DNA of 64,000 nt from Eremophila alpestris peregrina (taxonomy: Eukaryota > Chordata > Aves > Passeriformes > Alaudidae), in NCBI GenBank assembly GCA_009792885.1, contig WMCF01000018.1, forward strand, positions 2,618,031-2,682,030. The letters are read 5' to 3'. Under the pieces are notes generated by a model. It was not told where the DNA came from. It worked only from the letters and a program-made list of their open reading frames with translations, and did no database searches. The position numbers and the translations under genes were made by a program. Shown in pieces: positions 26,357 through 40,828 of the stretch (position 1 is its first letter; the number at the start of each line of letters is the position of its first letter).

Positions 26357-29300
26357 TAAAAACCACTTTTGTTTATACCTTTATCAATTAAATAAAAAAG
26401 TCATGCCCTTAAATTCTCTGCAAAAGGATGCTTGTGAACCTGACTGTGCTCAGTTTTTTTTCACCCACATGAAGGAGAAAGAGAACATACAGCAGAAAGT
26501 GCACACAAATGTCCAGCATCAGCAGTTCTTCTCTGGAAGAATTAATCTGGCCAAATTTCATAATCTTAGCAACATGTCACCTCTGTTTCTGACACTGATT
26601 TTAGACCAACTTTTCCCACACGACTGATCTATTTGCAAAGCTCACTCATTTGAGTGAGAAGACGTATGAGAAGTTAACGTGCACCTGCTGAGCTTGAGGA
26701 AATGCAAACACAGCCTATGGCAAAGATAGATGTGAAAGCCATGTGGAGTAGAGCAGACTGAGACGATCAATTTGGGCACAAGCATGCTAGTTGTGTCACC
26801 ACTGACCTAGAAATGCAGTGCAAAAATGTCACATGGGAAGGCAGTCAGACAGCTGAGAGAGCTGCAACAGCTGAGGGAAGAAAAACAGGAGCTCTGTCTT
26901 TTCCCACTTGGTTAGAAGTGTGAACTTTCATGTGTTCACCAGCCCTTCCCTTTGCACTAGACTTCTTTTGTTTATAACTAAGAACAATAGTTCATCAATT
27001 AAAAAAAAAAATTAACCCCCTATAGCCAGCTAGGCTGCCTTGTTTGTGAATGCCACTATTCAAACTCATCTCTTGGCCACACGAAACAGCATGATCAATG
27101 CTAGCTGTGAGAAATGGAAAGATGTACTGTGTCAACTGAAAAACACTGTCTAAAAGATGTTTCCCAAATTATGGGGAAATTGCCACACTAATTTTCCTGC
27201 TTGGTTCACAGAAGCACTAGTTCCAGCAAATATTTTAATCCACATTTTGTCAAGCGGCTGCAGAATAAAACAATCAGAGACAGATGCATGTTACCTTGTA
27301 GTTTCTCTAACACTGATCACTTTCATATTCCTTAATAAATAGTAGTAGGAATAAAGCTAGTGAGCCAAAAGAGACATAAAGCTAAGGTAGGGTGTGTGGC
27401 TTATGCAAGAAAGCAGATATGCTTATTCAATTTTTCTTTACTACTGTTAATATAAATTTAGAATCAATTGCCTTCTTCCTCCAGTATTTTCTCATCTTCA
27501 AAAAAATTCACCAAAACTTCAGGCAAAGCAGTCTCCCTTCCAGGGCAGAGAACTAAACTAATTCCTTGCACAGCCTGTCAGGTGCATTTCTATATAACAA
27601 AGGATCAATTGGAGTGAGCATCTCACAAGCATCCCCAAAGACCTGGCTAATGGCCTCCACCCTACTTCTCTTCAGCAAGACCAAAGAGCTGCAGTATCAG
27701 CTCAGCACTGGTTTTAATGTGAGGATTATGCTTGCTTGTTTCCTGCAATCTTGAATAATGAAACAATACCCGGCTACAGATATCTGAGTGTGCAGGCCAA
27801 AACTTGGAACAAACCACTCCATAGCAGCTGAACATGAGTGAGCAGATCATGCTCATGAAAAAATGAAGGACAGCCTCACCACTGGATCAGAAGTACTGAA
27901 AGCATGAGAAAATTGCTCAACTCACCCAAGGAAGAAAATTAGCATTTACTAGGCTATGGCTAAGTTTCTTTAGGGACTTCATAGGGTATCTACAGTTTTT
28001 CCCACCTCAGCACACTTGCTTTACCACCATATCTGTGTCTGGAATTTTAGGGACATAAGAAGCCTTTTGCCCTCTAGACTCTGTGTGACACCTGTCAGTA
28101 TCATATGCTTGCATGTAGAGTTTAAAAAAAAAAAGTAGAACAAATGTGAAAAATGTGGCTTTCAATAAAAACTGAACTATTAACTTTCAAGGGCCATGGA
28201 TATGAAAGGAGCAAATTTAACATTTGTGCCACAACATGGTATCAAAGAAGTCTTGCTATGTATGATATATTGAACATAACTTCATAATACAAACCTTGGA
28301 ACAGGACTATATAGTGACAAAGAACCTCTAAGTATGCCATAAAGGAGGCATTCACAGAGAAATGAGCAGGAAGATTTTTAGCCTGCTACCATAATATTTT
28401 GTACCAAAGTTGTAAAGCTGAAAACAAAACAAAAAAAACCCCAGCAAAATCTCATAATGACTGAATCCTCTCCAAAGCCCTTTAGAGTACAGAAACATTA
28501 CATGTACAGCAACTCTCCCCAACCAATATAAAAACAGCTATTACAAAAGAGTAAAATTTGCACTGAAATTGTGTTGAACATAAAGTATTTAAGTATAACA
28601 AATCACAGAAATTCCCTAATAGGTCCATGAGACAGCATAAAAATGCATAAAAAATCTAAAATGCAGCATTAAAAATTCTCAGCTGAGAACACAGTCACTT
28701 TTTAATTGCAGTAGATTCCATTTGATCTTGATACTCTCTAAATTAACAGCTTCACTATGTCAATCAAACACCTCAGCACTATTTTCATGTAGGAGAAATT
28801 TATTCCGTCATATATTTTGACAGGCCAGCAGTAAACATGCAAGCAAAATTATGTACTGTGAACACTGAACAACAGAATTCAACTCCCTTAAGATCTTTCA
28901 CACACTATGTCCAAAACAATTAACAGCAGAACAATATTCTGTTCAGACAGAGGCTGCTGAGGAAAAGGTCATCTGAAATAACTTCAGTTGGATGAATGAA
29001 GCTGCTCAAGTATGTAATTCGTAATAAAAATTTGATTGGTGATAAAACATGTAGGTGACTTTTTTGGCTTCAAAATCATATTTAGCATCAATTTATGCAA
29101 AACTACATTTGAGATAAGTTTTCACTTATTAAATACAACATAAATATATTGTAAATTCATATATAAACTTCCTGACTAGAGCAAGCCTACGTAAGTGTTT
29201 GATATATACAAAGATTAAAAAAAAGCCATAAGATAAATGGGTGGGAATTGTTTTTCTCTTCCACATATCAGTACCTTCTACGTAAGTTTTGATGTGATCA

Positions 29301-29406
29301 TAAAATCTAATTTAATTTTATAAACAACATTTAAATAGACCTCAGCAGTTAGAGTGGCGTTAGTTTTCTCATCATACTGGTAACAGCACCTCCTCTTTAT
29401 CCTTTT

Positions 29407-29955
29407 ATCACAGAATTACAGAATATCTTGTGTTGGAAGGAACCCTCAGAGATCATCAAGTCAAACTCCTGGCCCTGTACAGGACACCCCAAGAGTCACA
29501 CCCCGTGCCTGGGAGCATTGTCCAAACATTTCTGGAACTCTGTCAGGTTTGGTGCTATGACCACTGCCCTGGGGAGCCTGTCCCAGTGCACAACCATCCT
29601 CTGGGTGAAGAACCTTTTCTAACATCCAACCTAAACCTCCCCTGACAAAACTTCAGGCCATTCCCTTGGGTCCTGTCACAGATCACCACAGAGAAGAAGA
29701 GGTCAGTGCCTGTCCCTCCTCTTTCCCTCAGGAGGATGTTGAAGACCACAATGAGGTCTCCCCTCAGTCTCCTCTCCACCAGGGCTGACCAAGTGACCTC
29801 AGCTGCTCCTCACACAGCTTCCCCTTTAGGCCCTTCACCATCCTCAATGCTCTCCTTTGGACACTTTCAGAACTTTCTTATCCTGCAGTGCCCAAAACTT
29901 CACATAATTTCCAAGGTGAGGCTGCACCAGTGAGGAGCACAGCAGAACGAGCTGG
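29407..29955 (-). mobile_element. CR1 retroposon with intact 3' end (CR1-J-like)
   Basis: The plus strand is the complement of a CR1 3' half. It starts with ATCACAGAATTACAGAAT, the complement of the ATTCTGT-type terminal repeats that end CR1 elements. It then has TTGGAAGGAACCCTCAGAGA, GTCCAAACATTTCTGGAACT, TGGGTGAAGAACCTTTTCTA, CTTCAGGCCATTCCCTTGGG, CACAGAGAAGAAGAGGTCAG, AATGAGGTCTCCCCTCAGTC and AGGTGAGGCTGCACCAGTGA. About 550 bases remain, 5'-truncated as usual. It is the best preserved CR1 here and resembles the J subfamily as I remember it. Open frames in it are relics. Confidence 0.93.
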
Positions 29956-32900
29956 GGGTTTATGTTTTACACACTATTGCTTGGGACTGCTTCACTTTGC
30001 AGGACCTCATCAGGGTTCAGCAGGTGAGTCAGCAGCATGAGATGGGTGAGAACAGAAACTGAACAGCAAACAATACCTTCCTCCCACCTAACAGGGGAAG
30101 CAATTTTCAGTCAAGTTGGGACCAGTTTCCCAAGTGACTTGCTGCTGCTGCAAATCTGGCAGCATTCTCTCCAGTGAAATTCATTCTCTTGCAAGCTTAG
30201 ACCTGCTGCCTTCTCAGCAGTTATTCAGTCACTGAAACTTGTCTGCACATTACTTTGTGACTATGTATACAAAAATGTGCTCCTGCTCCCTTTCACAGAG
30301 CAATCAATACAGTTCTGCATCTCTACTCCTGAGGGGTAACCTGTACTTCCAAGTTCTATATGGATACATGTACATGAAAACTTCTACAGAGCTCTTGAAT
30401 GCACAAGTATATGCATGTACACATACCACACACCCTTTTATACATATATATATACCAGAAAAATATAACCAGAGCAACCCAATTAGCAGAGAAAATCCTG
30501 CCTACTGATCCAGTAGTGGCATGCACACTCCAACCCAGTTTTCTCCTGAAGTACAAGGCCATTTATCTTTTTTATTTTCCCTAATCAAACAGTTGTATTG
30601 CACTGTAGGTTTTGAGGACCTAAAGTGTCTACTTACCTGGTTATAAAATGATACAGGGCTTAAGCCAACTAAACAACCAGAATTCTTATGCTTGCTTTCT
30701 TTTTCCAGCTTTTCCTAGACTAAGAATTTTAATACCTCTCATATGTTAGATAAACGCTAATGAATCTTATTTGCTCATATACAGAGACTTATTATTCATA
30801 TTAGCAAAGTTAATAAGTCACATCTGGCAAAGATTGCATTCATTCAAATCAAACAGCAGCTGGTAAATATCAAAAACTAGATCTAAATTCTGAGATTTTA
30901 TGGGAAATGTGCTCTGCTTTAATCTTAATCCCATCAAGGAAGAGTTTCTTGTGTATTATGTGTGGATTAACTTTGGTAAGTATTTATAGGCAAAAATGCT
31001 AGCTCATGAAAGTACTGTAAAACAGCCCCACTGCATTTCCTGTTATGTCCATTTTAAGGCTTTAATTTAATATCAAAAAATATGTTTACATTCAAAAATA
31101 ACTTCAGTTTAAAGGTTCGGATGGATTATGATATGATTTAGGAAAAAATTAAATGCTTTTCCAAAGCACAAAAATTCTCGCATGTGATTTTTATTTAGAA
31201 TGAAAATCAAAGCTCTGCAAAAACCCATGTTTAAGTACATCCACATGTTTGTTACTTCTCTCTATAAGAAGTCCATTGCTTGGCTATACTTACATTACTC
31301 TCCTTAAAGCCAACACTCTGATCTGGGCTGTCATAGAAACTGGTTCAATCAAATGAGATTCTACATTTCAATAATTGATCAGATTATTAAAATTACATTC
31401 TGTTGGTTCCTAATCTCAGAACTTCTCACAGGGACTAGTCTGTTGCAGGTACCATGACTGTACGTTATTCAGACCAACATACTCTGTTCAAAACTGCTGC
31501 TCCTATTCAAACTTTGTGTTCGTGCTGCATGTCCTGAAACAAAAACGTGATTGTAATGCTAACCCCATTTCCTCACACTTTGCTTATCCTAGAGAAGTGA
31601 AAACCAAGGGATTAGGTACACAGCAGGTGTCTGTTCTGGCAAGGAATCCTATAAAGCTACAGCTCTCTGCAATACCCCTTCTTCAAGAAAAGCTTCAATA
31701 CCCAACATATTAATGACAGAGCTCCCTAAAAATCCTTACACTTCTCTCATTGGCCTGTTGGATTTACAAGACCTGAAAGACTAAAGAAAGAGGTAGTGTC
31801 TGTGAAGGACAGACAGGAAAAGCAAGTTGAAAGAGAAACAATGCCTTTGTAGCAATCCATGGCAAGAAGCATATTCCCCATGAAGTAATGGCAGTATGGA
31901 GCACCTCAGAGGGATCTGTGTCTCAGTCCTGCTTCTGATACTAACTTTCAGACAACCACAACTTTCAGCAAACCATTTCATCTCACTGTTTTTCCTACAT
32001 TTAATATCAAAGGAGAATCACCAAGAGTCTAAAGGCAATGATGCAGTGAAACAAGGTTTGCACCAAATCAACTAGTTATAACCACAGGTGTGCCTTCTGG
32101 ATGATTGTGCAATGGTGGCACTAACACAGCCCTGTCACAGTGCAGGGACATGTGTATTGTCTTCCATGAAACTGGGAATTTTTCAGCAAGTGCCTTCAAT
32201 TGCCAGTGTTCAGAAAGCAGCCACAGCTGCCCTATGGTGCTGCACAAAGCCAGTTTAAATGTGCCACACCACATCCCAGGTAAATCACCAGCTGCTAAGA
32301 GTCAAAGCTGAGCCAGAGGGTCAGTTTTAAGCACTGCACTACGCAGTCTATGTGGCTAATCACTGAACGTTCATGGAAATTCAGATTGGTCAAAAAGCAC
32401 TCATGATCCCAGCCACTTAACTCTTGTATTAATTATTCACTAGAATTAATGTCTTATCTCCAGTCATAAATGTGCCAGATCATGCTATTTAATACTGGAG
32501 TATTTCCTATGGTAAAGGATTGAAACCACAACAGTACCTTGCAGAAATCACACATTCACTACCTATTTCTTTCATATGGGCACTGAACTGTTTCTTATGT
32601 CAAAACTTTATTAAAATTATTAGCTGAAACCTCTCAAAACTGCATTAAAAATTGCTTTTAAAACATTGTAATCACCCTTGTGCCTCACAGCATTAGAAGA
32701 TAAAGAGGTACAAAAATATCTCTGCAGCATTCCTAAGCACCATGGAGGAAATAACAGCATCAGCTTAATCATCAGTCAGACATTTCCTCTTTCAATAAAA
32801 TCACTCTGTACCTATTGATAACAGCACTGCTGGTGGTACAGTCTGACATTAGTCCATCTATGATGTTGGGTCAATATTTAGACATTTGGATCACCAAGCT

Positions 32901-35900
32901 GAAGTTCTAAATAGCTGCTAAATAGGAAGTGGTGGGAACTTATTACAGATTTTAAAAAGTATCTATGGATACATCCCCAGTGACTAGTTATCTTGAAGTA
33001 ATACAAACAGCTTTTGAGCAAAAGACAACACATGTGCACTCAGAGTACATCCAGAGTACACACTGACTGTGCTTTTCTTCCACATGAATTTTCTATCCAA
33101 TAATCAATACAAATCATGCATTTCTAGGCATTTGCTAGTATTGCCTCTCATACTCACAATATGAAAACTTATGAACAAAAAGTGTACAAAACTATTAGTT
33201 CTTACAAAATGCCTCTAACCAGTATCACCCCTTTCCTGTAGGCAATGAAATCTTGCATAAAAAGGGTAGCTAGGTAATTTACTCAGAATCACACACAGAA
33301 GAATATGGCAAGAACAGCAATTGAATCTGAAAAAACACAGTGATCAAAATAAAATTTAGATAACTGGAATATCAAATCTTTGAGTTCAGAAGAAAATAAA
33401 AAACAATCCCATTTGCAATTTCTATCAGTGCTGCTAATCATTTATATATTGTTCCAACACACCAACCACTCTTGTTATGTCACTGTTAAGAATCCTGCAC
33501 TGACTTAAATTCATAACATTCTGCTCACTTACAGCAATTTGACTGAAAAACAAATGAGAACAGAAAACTGAAGCTTTTCCATGCTGCTGAGTGCAACAGT
33601 CATGAAATGAAATCCTGAATTCTAACTCTGAATCTCTTCTTATCAATAGACAACACTCCTTAGAAAATATCTACTCATATGATAATTATTATTTTTCTAG
33701 CATTATGCTTACATGAAAGTTAACTTGGTGGTTCTGAATTCAGAAAACAAACAGTGAATGACAATTGTGAAAGGAAAATATTACTGAAACACTATCAAAG
33801 AGTATGAGGAAAAATTAATTGGCAGATGTTTTACATAGCATAATTAACTGTTCATTTCAATGCACTGTAACAGGATTTAGATAATTATGCTTAGAAACAG
33901 AAATATAATAATGATAAATTGCTAGTTTTTTCATATTACGGTCAATCTCCTAATTCCAAATAATCACTCTTTTAGGAATAGGGGCATTTGTTCCATGCTG
34001 TCATCAGCAATACAAATGGCACAAACTCATGGCTGGGTGAAACAAGCTTTTAACCAAGATAGAGGAGATTTCCTTGTTTCATGAGGAAGCAGAGCAATGG
34101 CTCTGTTCACAAGCAAAGCAGAAGGTAAAAACACCAGTCCTGTTTTCACCAGGGCACAGTTACTGGATAGAAGCTGAAGCTGCATCAGCAATTTGCATTT
34201 CTTATGTAAAACTGGAGAGCAGAGCTTAAATTGTGTGAGCCTATCAAATTACAAAATCTTCTCACATGGAACCTGAATTGATATGCTTTCTTGTATGGGT
34301 TGTAAGGAATAACTCTGTCAAGGATTTCAGGCCACAAATTAGGAAACAGTTACCTTCAAGGTTTTCTTTTATTACCTCTATGAGACTAAGTACTCCTGTG
34401 GCATCCAAGTGCCACAATATTCATGCAAACTATTTCAAAGTAACAGTTACATGAAGGTAACCCCTGAGTAAAGAATGGTAAGTTAGGCTTGATATTTTGC
34501 GATTTTATTTCAGGCCTTCTACTTCCAAGGGAGCTTTTTTTTTTCATTCCTTTTTTAATTTCAAAGGTGCATAGTCCTTCTATTTCTCCACAAAGACATA
34601 ACAACAACAACAAACCCCGCAACCATTTTGCCATTAAAAAAAAAACAGACTTGCATTCCACCTCTCTCATTTCTGTAGCTTCACAGCCTTCATCGTGCTT
34701 TTTTGTTGGTTTGGGTTTTTTGGGGTTATTTTGCTTCGCTTTCTACTGTCAAGTTCTTGACACTTGGAGGCTAAAACCACACTACTAACAGCACAAAGAT
34801 CAGTGCAGGCATAGAAATAGAAATTGCAAGATTAGAAATCTCAAAGACCTGAAAAGTAGACAGAGGAGAAATAAATAGGTATTGAGGCAGAACCAAGGAG
34901 AATAAAGGAAAGCAATGAGAAACACTTTTAAAAATAATAATAAAGAAGGTGTGACTGTGTTATTAATGTGCAGCTCAGGAAAATTAAGTTCTGTAAAATT
35001 GAAGTATCACACTTATCCAAAGCTAAGTAGATTGGAAACAAGAGACATAAGTGCAAAAGCATTGTGCATTACAAATACCCACCAAAGCCTTTCACATTTA
35101 GTCCTTTTTTTATTCACATACTGGAGTCATTAAATATAAAGAGACCTAGTGTTCCTACTATCAATCACTGTTGTTCTGAGCCTTTAAATAAATAACAAAA
35201 AATCCCTACAATATAGTGAATGAAAAACCCAAGACATTAGGCAAATTTTTTTGTACTGATCAGGTTTCTAGCTGCATTCTCTCAATAACCATGTTACTCA
35301 CTTCCATATTTTCAAGGCTTGCTAGGCCTTTCTAGCTTTTCTTCTTCAAAAATCCCTAGCTACTCATACACTCCCTGTCCCTCCTGCATAATCTCCTGAT
35401 TAACAAGCATTTTTTACCCTACATCTAAGGGGAACAAGTGGGAGATACCCATTTTATTTTGCTCTTTCCTTAGATGAAGTTAGGGTGTTGGTTCCAAGAA
35501 TGCCGAAGAAGGGTTTTCACTATGGAATTTGCTACGAAACATTAACTTTGCAACAGATGAGCAACTGATTTCTATAAACACCTTGTAGGCAATCTGCTTT
35601 ATCTTAATGAGCTTTTGGGTTGGAATTTCAACTCCTATAACCAGGATGTTTTTATAAGGCTGCACCCAAAATTATTCTCCATGGTATTCGATTACAGACA
35701 GAAATACTACCCTGGGCTTTGATCTTTGATCTCCTCACTTATCAGCAGAACGTGGTAAGAAACTATCAAGATAAAAACATACATCCTCTAATGAGATGCA
35801 GTAAAGAGATACCACAAGGCATGTTTGGAACAACGATACACCCACAGTTTTGCAGAGCCCTTAAGCAGATGACTTTCAGAGAGAAGGACACTAAAAGCCG

Positions 35901-36901
35901 GAAGGATAGAAGTGAATATTGCTAACAAATTCCCATTTTTACATTCCATTGGCCTGAAAAACTGATAGTATCAACCAACATGTCCTTGATTACCTCACTG
36001 AGTTGACTCTTACATATCTTTACCTAGTCCTGACTTTCTTTTTATTCCAGACCCATCTTGCCAATGCTGGTAAGAAACTCTGAATTATCCAGACAAGCTC
36101 TTTTTGTTTTTCAGCACCCTAACTCATTTCAAATCAAAACATGAACCTTCTCAATTTCTCCATGACCTATTTTATTATTTAATTTTTAAACAGGGACCTA
36201 ACTGAATGGAGTTTCTTGTAGTATGCTTTTAACTAAGATCCAGGATATCTTTAAGGTAGTATATTATTGTTATATTCTCTGTTGGTATTTCATAAAATAC
36301 ACCTTTTATTTTAGATAAACTTTTTAGATGTATTAATATATTACATATTGGACTGATCATATTCCACTGACTAAAGTGAGATATATTAACATTACACAAC
36401 CTCAATCTAGTGCCTCACTGGAATATCACATACAGATCTACTGCAGTCCTGAACAGGTTAAACCTAACACTATATACATATAGTTTCTTAAAAATAACTA
36501 ACAATGGTTTGCTACAAGGATACAAATAAGATTTAAATCCTAGATGACTAATTTCTGTGTTTGTATCTCAGATTTCTGTCATATAATCATGACTTAAACA
36601 ATTAGCTTCAATATGTAACCCAAGGTAAAGTCTACTCTTATAATTTAACTTTAGGCCTTTGGCTGTATGTAAGAGATGTAATTTCAAATAGCACTTGAAC
36701 ATACATAGTAGGAGAATTGTGTATAATTTTCAATCAGTATTTGAAATTACATTAAAAAAATGCATTTAAAATGTAAAGCTACAGAGAGCCATCTACAGTA
36801 TATAAGGTGAAAGAAGGATCTGTAAAACTTAGATGGAGAAGTGCCATATCAAGTTCAAAACATTTGGGAGTCTTCCAGTATGGAAAAGACAAAGCTCTTA
36901 C

Positions 36902-36940
36902 CGTTTCCTTTGGAATTTGTGACTGGCTTTGTTCTGCATT
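36902..36940 (-). CDS. PARD3: PARD3 exon F: 39-base in-frame small exon
   Basis: This tiny exon encodes 13 residues, NAEQSQSQIPKET, matching the remembered human NAEPSQMQIPKET in the linker between PDZ2 and PDZ3. The acceptor is CTTTCTTTAG with a good pyrimidine tract and the donor is GTAAGA. Its length is a multiple of three and both flanking introns are phase 0, so it can be included or skipped without changing the frame. It is isolated, about 3.9 kb from the exon before it and 11.6 kb from the one after it. It is easy to miss because it is far shorter than any open-frame cutoff. Confidence 0.95.
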
Positions 36941-39900
36941 CTAAAGAAAGTAAAAAAAATAAATAAGAACACAACTACATACGACAAATACTATCTAACA
37001 GCAAGGGGATAAACAAAGAGCTCTATCTGATGTGAAGTGGTAATAAAAAATGAAGGGTGTTCATCACACTCCTGACTGAAATTTGTCTAAACAACCACTA
37101 CATGAGAAGTGAACAGAAATCATTCCAGGGTCCTTATGGTACATGCACCTGACTCTAGCTGGCTGTGAGGGTGGTGACTGTCTGGCCAAGGAAGAACCAC
37201 AACTGCTTGCACCATTTTCTGGCTGGTGGAATGTTCCCATTCAGGGAAGTTCACCCCTGCTAAAGTTCCCTCCTTTTCCCTTCTACTTTGAAGTTTCCAG
37301 AGTGACTTCAGCACTCCAGATAAACCCTTCCAAATATTTTAAATGAGTATCTATTTTTTTAAAAATCCACTCTCATTTTAGCAAGGAACTCCTCTTTTGA
37401 GCATGTTTGGATGAACTAGAACTGCAGCTCTGCATACCCCAGGACAGGAGGATGCATTCAGTTCAACAGAGATGGGACCCTCCCATTTTTGGGGTACTTT
37501 TGGGGTATTTTGCATTCCTCGCTCATGTCTCAGGGCACACAAGGCAAACACACATCATTGTTAAATGCATCCCACAACCAGTTCTGGAAACACACATAAG
37601 GAACTATGGCTCTTTCAAGCCCACACCCATCTATATTAAAACCCATCTGAGAACTCAGAAGACACCTTGGTGCTGGCTGGCTGATCACTTTTGGGCCAAC
37701 CAGCTATTTCTTTCCATTCTGCTAGACCCTAATGAAATGCTAGGGTTTACTGGACATTATTGCTTTTTTCCTGTTTTGCAGGAGAATCAAATGATAAAGC
37801 ACAAAAATGTAGTGGTAAAGCAGTAACACCAAAATCCAGTAAGCTTCAACCTGAAGCCAACAACCAGTAAGGAAAAACAACGAGGACAACTACAAGGAAA
37901 GTGTAAAGGTCCCACATGTACCAATGGGCATATTAATTCTTAGGGTACTGGAGACTAAAGCTGCCAGCCAGTATCTGCTGGTACTGAGAATACAGCTCAG
38001 AAGCTAAATATCCCAAATCAATCCTACAGAGTATTCCTACAGTCAGTAGCAGCTCTAAGTAAATGCTTAGAGTGCTCCAGGAGCTCTACTTGACCAGAGT
38101 AATCCTAGGCCCTTTTGAAAAAAGAGGGGGCAAAGAGGGAAGGCTTTTAGGAGATAATGTGTCTCTAGCTCACATCAGTGTGAACAAGCCCTAATACATG
38201 ACCTATCTGGCATTAGGTAACTGTGGAAGGAATAAAATGCCCAGTATTCTGGAGAAACATGGTCATTCTTAAAGATCTCACTGATTAGAAAACCTGACTT
38301 CTGCCAACTTGATTTTATTCCCTGCTTCCACATTTTCCTCACTTTTATCATCCTCTGCTGCACTGGATCATCACACACACATATCTGACCTGACCCACCC
38401 AAGCTTCAGAGATCTCATACCAACCTAAATGGGCTCAGTTTAACAATCCCCTAAATTTTAGCCAAAATTATATTTTTTCATAAGCCCCTTACAGATAATA
38501 ACAGCGATGCTAAACTCCTTAAATTTCCTGAAATTTAATATCTTCATTTTACCTAAAAAGAAACTCAAAGATATTTCATTTTTTTCAAACGTCATTCAAC
38601 AAGCCATAACCCAAAACGTAAAACATAAAATCTAAACACCTCTTTTATTGGGATTACTATCTATACAAATATTGGCAAACATAAAATGGTTTTAATATTG
38701 AATGTTCTCAGTAAGCAACAAGTCCTGCCCTTAATAAGATGGATAACATCAAATAACATTATTTTCTACATATGGTTTCTGAGAGACTTCTCATTCAGTT
38801 AATATTTTAAAGCACACAAATGTAGAAAATATGAGAGAAATAGGGGAAGGATGCAAAGACAAATTGTTCCTAAGTGGCCAGAGAAGGTCTGCATGTGAAA
38901 AACATGAATATACATGATTTAAGGTCATTCTCCTCCCTACTTCAATTTTAATTTTCTGTCCTTTTTTTCTTGGCTTTTTTGGTTGGTTGGGTTTTTTTTT
39001 GTTTGTTTGTTTTGGGGTTTTTTAAAAAGCCAGTAAAAATCAGTGACAGGAGCTGGTTGAAAAGACTTGCTTTATATTTTTTTAAGGATTATTTCTTACC
39101 AGAGAAGAAAGAACAGCCTTTATGGTGACTTTTAGTTCAACACCTTCCCCAGCAATTCTGCTCCTGCTCTTTGACAGCAGTCAGCAGTGCACACCTGAGA
39201 GTTCTTCACGTCAGAATGCAAACAAACAAATCCTTATGCAACAGAGGATCATCACACACAGGTACTGTCAGATCCTCACAACACCATTTGTTCAACTGGA
39301 GCTTCAGAAAAACATCCCAGCTCAGATCTGATCCCATCACACAGTGCCAAGCCCACCTGCTACCTGGCACAGCCACAGCAAGGTCTGGCCTTCCTAAGCT
39401 GGACTTTGCCAAAGGAGTTGAGAGAATATTGCCTGAGCCACAGCAGGGAGGCTGCTGAGCTTGAACTCCTTCAAAGGGGCTGACATGCTGTTATTTTAAC
39501 ACTAGATAATGCATTGCTATTAAATCTCTGCATGACTTACACCAGATATTTGTTTACAATTATTTAAACAATAATCTCTTGTCAAATTATGCATTCAAAC
39601 TTCCTCGTTTTACCACAGAAATAATATACACAAAATTAAGACTTTTTCTTACTTCTAAGTTTATTTAGAAATCTCAAAAAGCATTTTCATTCACCTTTAT
39701 GAAAGATAGCAGTGCCATGAAATTTATACCACAGGAACTCATAAACAGATTCACTGTTACAGTGATAAGGTAGGGTGCAATAGGATTTCAAATTTTTATT
39801 TCTCTTCACTTTATGACAGCTTTCACTTCAGTACTTGAAGGCATGTTCCAAAAATTTTAAGGTAAAAGTTGGTTCATTTGCAACCTTCCCTGCCACTTTG

Positions 39901-40828
39901 ACTTCCTAGCTTTAATCGTAGTTTTGAAAAGTAAAAGGCTGATGTTTAATATCTTGAAATGGCCAAACAAAAATTTATTTTATTTGCATTCAAAATAACA
40001 CAAATCCAATAGAAAAATGAAGTTATTAATTCATCATATTTATATTTGTCTGTCTTCTCACAATAATGCAGCCAAGTAAGTTATTTTAGAATTGTATATA
40101 GCTATAATAATACAAATAATAAATAATTTCAGCAGTTTGAGTACAGAACAAAGTAAAACTGCTACCATTCAGAGTCTGCCTTTTCATAACAGAAATTATC
40201 TTGAATAATTATCAGAGAAATATCAATATACACTATGCAAATGGATCAGGTACAGTATGAAACATAATTTTATTCCTACTTAATGTAAATTCCTTAGAAA
40301 CGTCTTCTGAATTGCCCTGCTAAATTAATAACTGCAGGGTTTCCATTCCACAGAGATTGCATTTATATTCAAAAAAGGCTACTACTTCTTATATTTTCCA
40401 CTTTTTGATAAAAAGGTATTTACATATCCTATTTTGGCATAATATTATATGTTTGAGAACATAGTAGTGAGCAGGTAGTGGCACAAATGGCAGGCTTTCA
40501 AACATAGATTTGTCCTTCTGAAAGATATGAAATAATCTACTTGTCTGCATGCATCCAAATAAAGTCTGTGCAACAGCTTCTCCTATAATAAACATTTTCA
40601 CTCAAAATAAAGCTCTCACTTATACATTTATCAACAAATACTTAATTCCAATAGCAGATCTTGAAGAAAATAGAAAACACGCATGTAAAATGTTCTAAAT
40701 AAAGCAAAATAGCTTTTTTTCTTTTTCTTATATTCAGTGCTGGCCATGCATGTTTACTAAGAGGAGACAAGATCAAATAATTTGCTCATACTCATCTAAA
40801 TCTCTTAGCTGCTCTCTATTTTACGCAC
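36941..40828 (-). other. PARD3 intron E/F (3.9 kb)
   Basis: Phase 0 intron starting with the weak donor GTGCGT. It holds a 139-codon plus-strand open frame (37407-37826) with no recognisable domain, and a T/G-rich low-complexity run near 38.96-39.02 kb. No mobile element is recognised. Confidence 0.8.
38959..39023. repeat. T/G-rich low-complexity tract
   Basis: Runs of T broken by GGTT, GTTT and GGGG blocks. This is simple low-complexity DNA of a kind common in bird introns. Confidence 0.8.

Larger units (their letters stand above)
25301..36901 (-). other. PARD3 intron F/G (11.6 kb)
   Basis: The largest intron in the window, phase 0. It contains a TA run at 26.34 kb, a GC-richer tract of unknown origin around 25.86-26.3 kb and a CR1 copy at 29.4-29.95 kb. 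The stretch from 30 to 36.9 kb is AT-rich, with short open frames only and nothing recognised. Confidence 0.8.

Noticed and set aside
29428..29933. Several 60-75 codon frames on both strands
   Set aside because: All fall in the CR1 copy; relic or shadow frames of the element.
37407..37826. 139-codon plus-strand frame
   Set aside because: No recognisable domain, no splice or promoter context, antisense in an intron; treated as chance.
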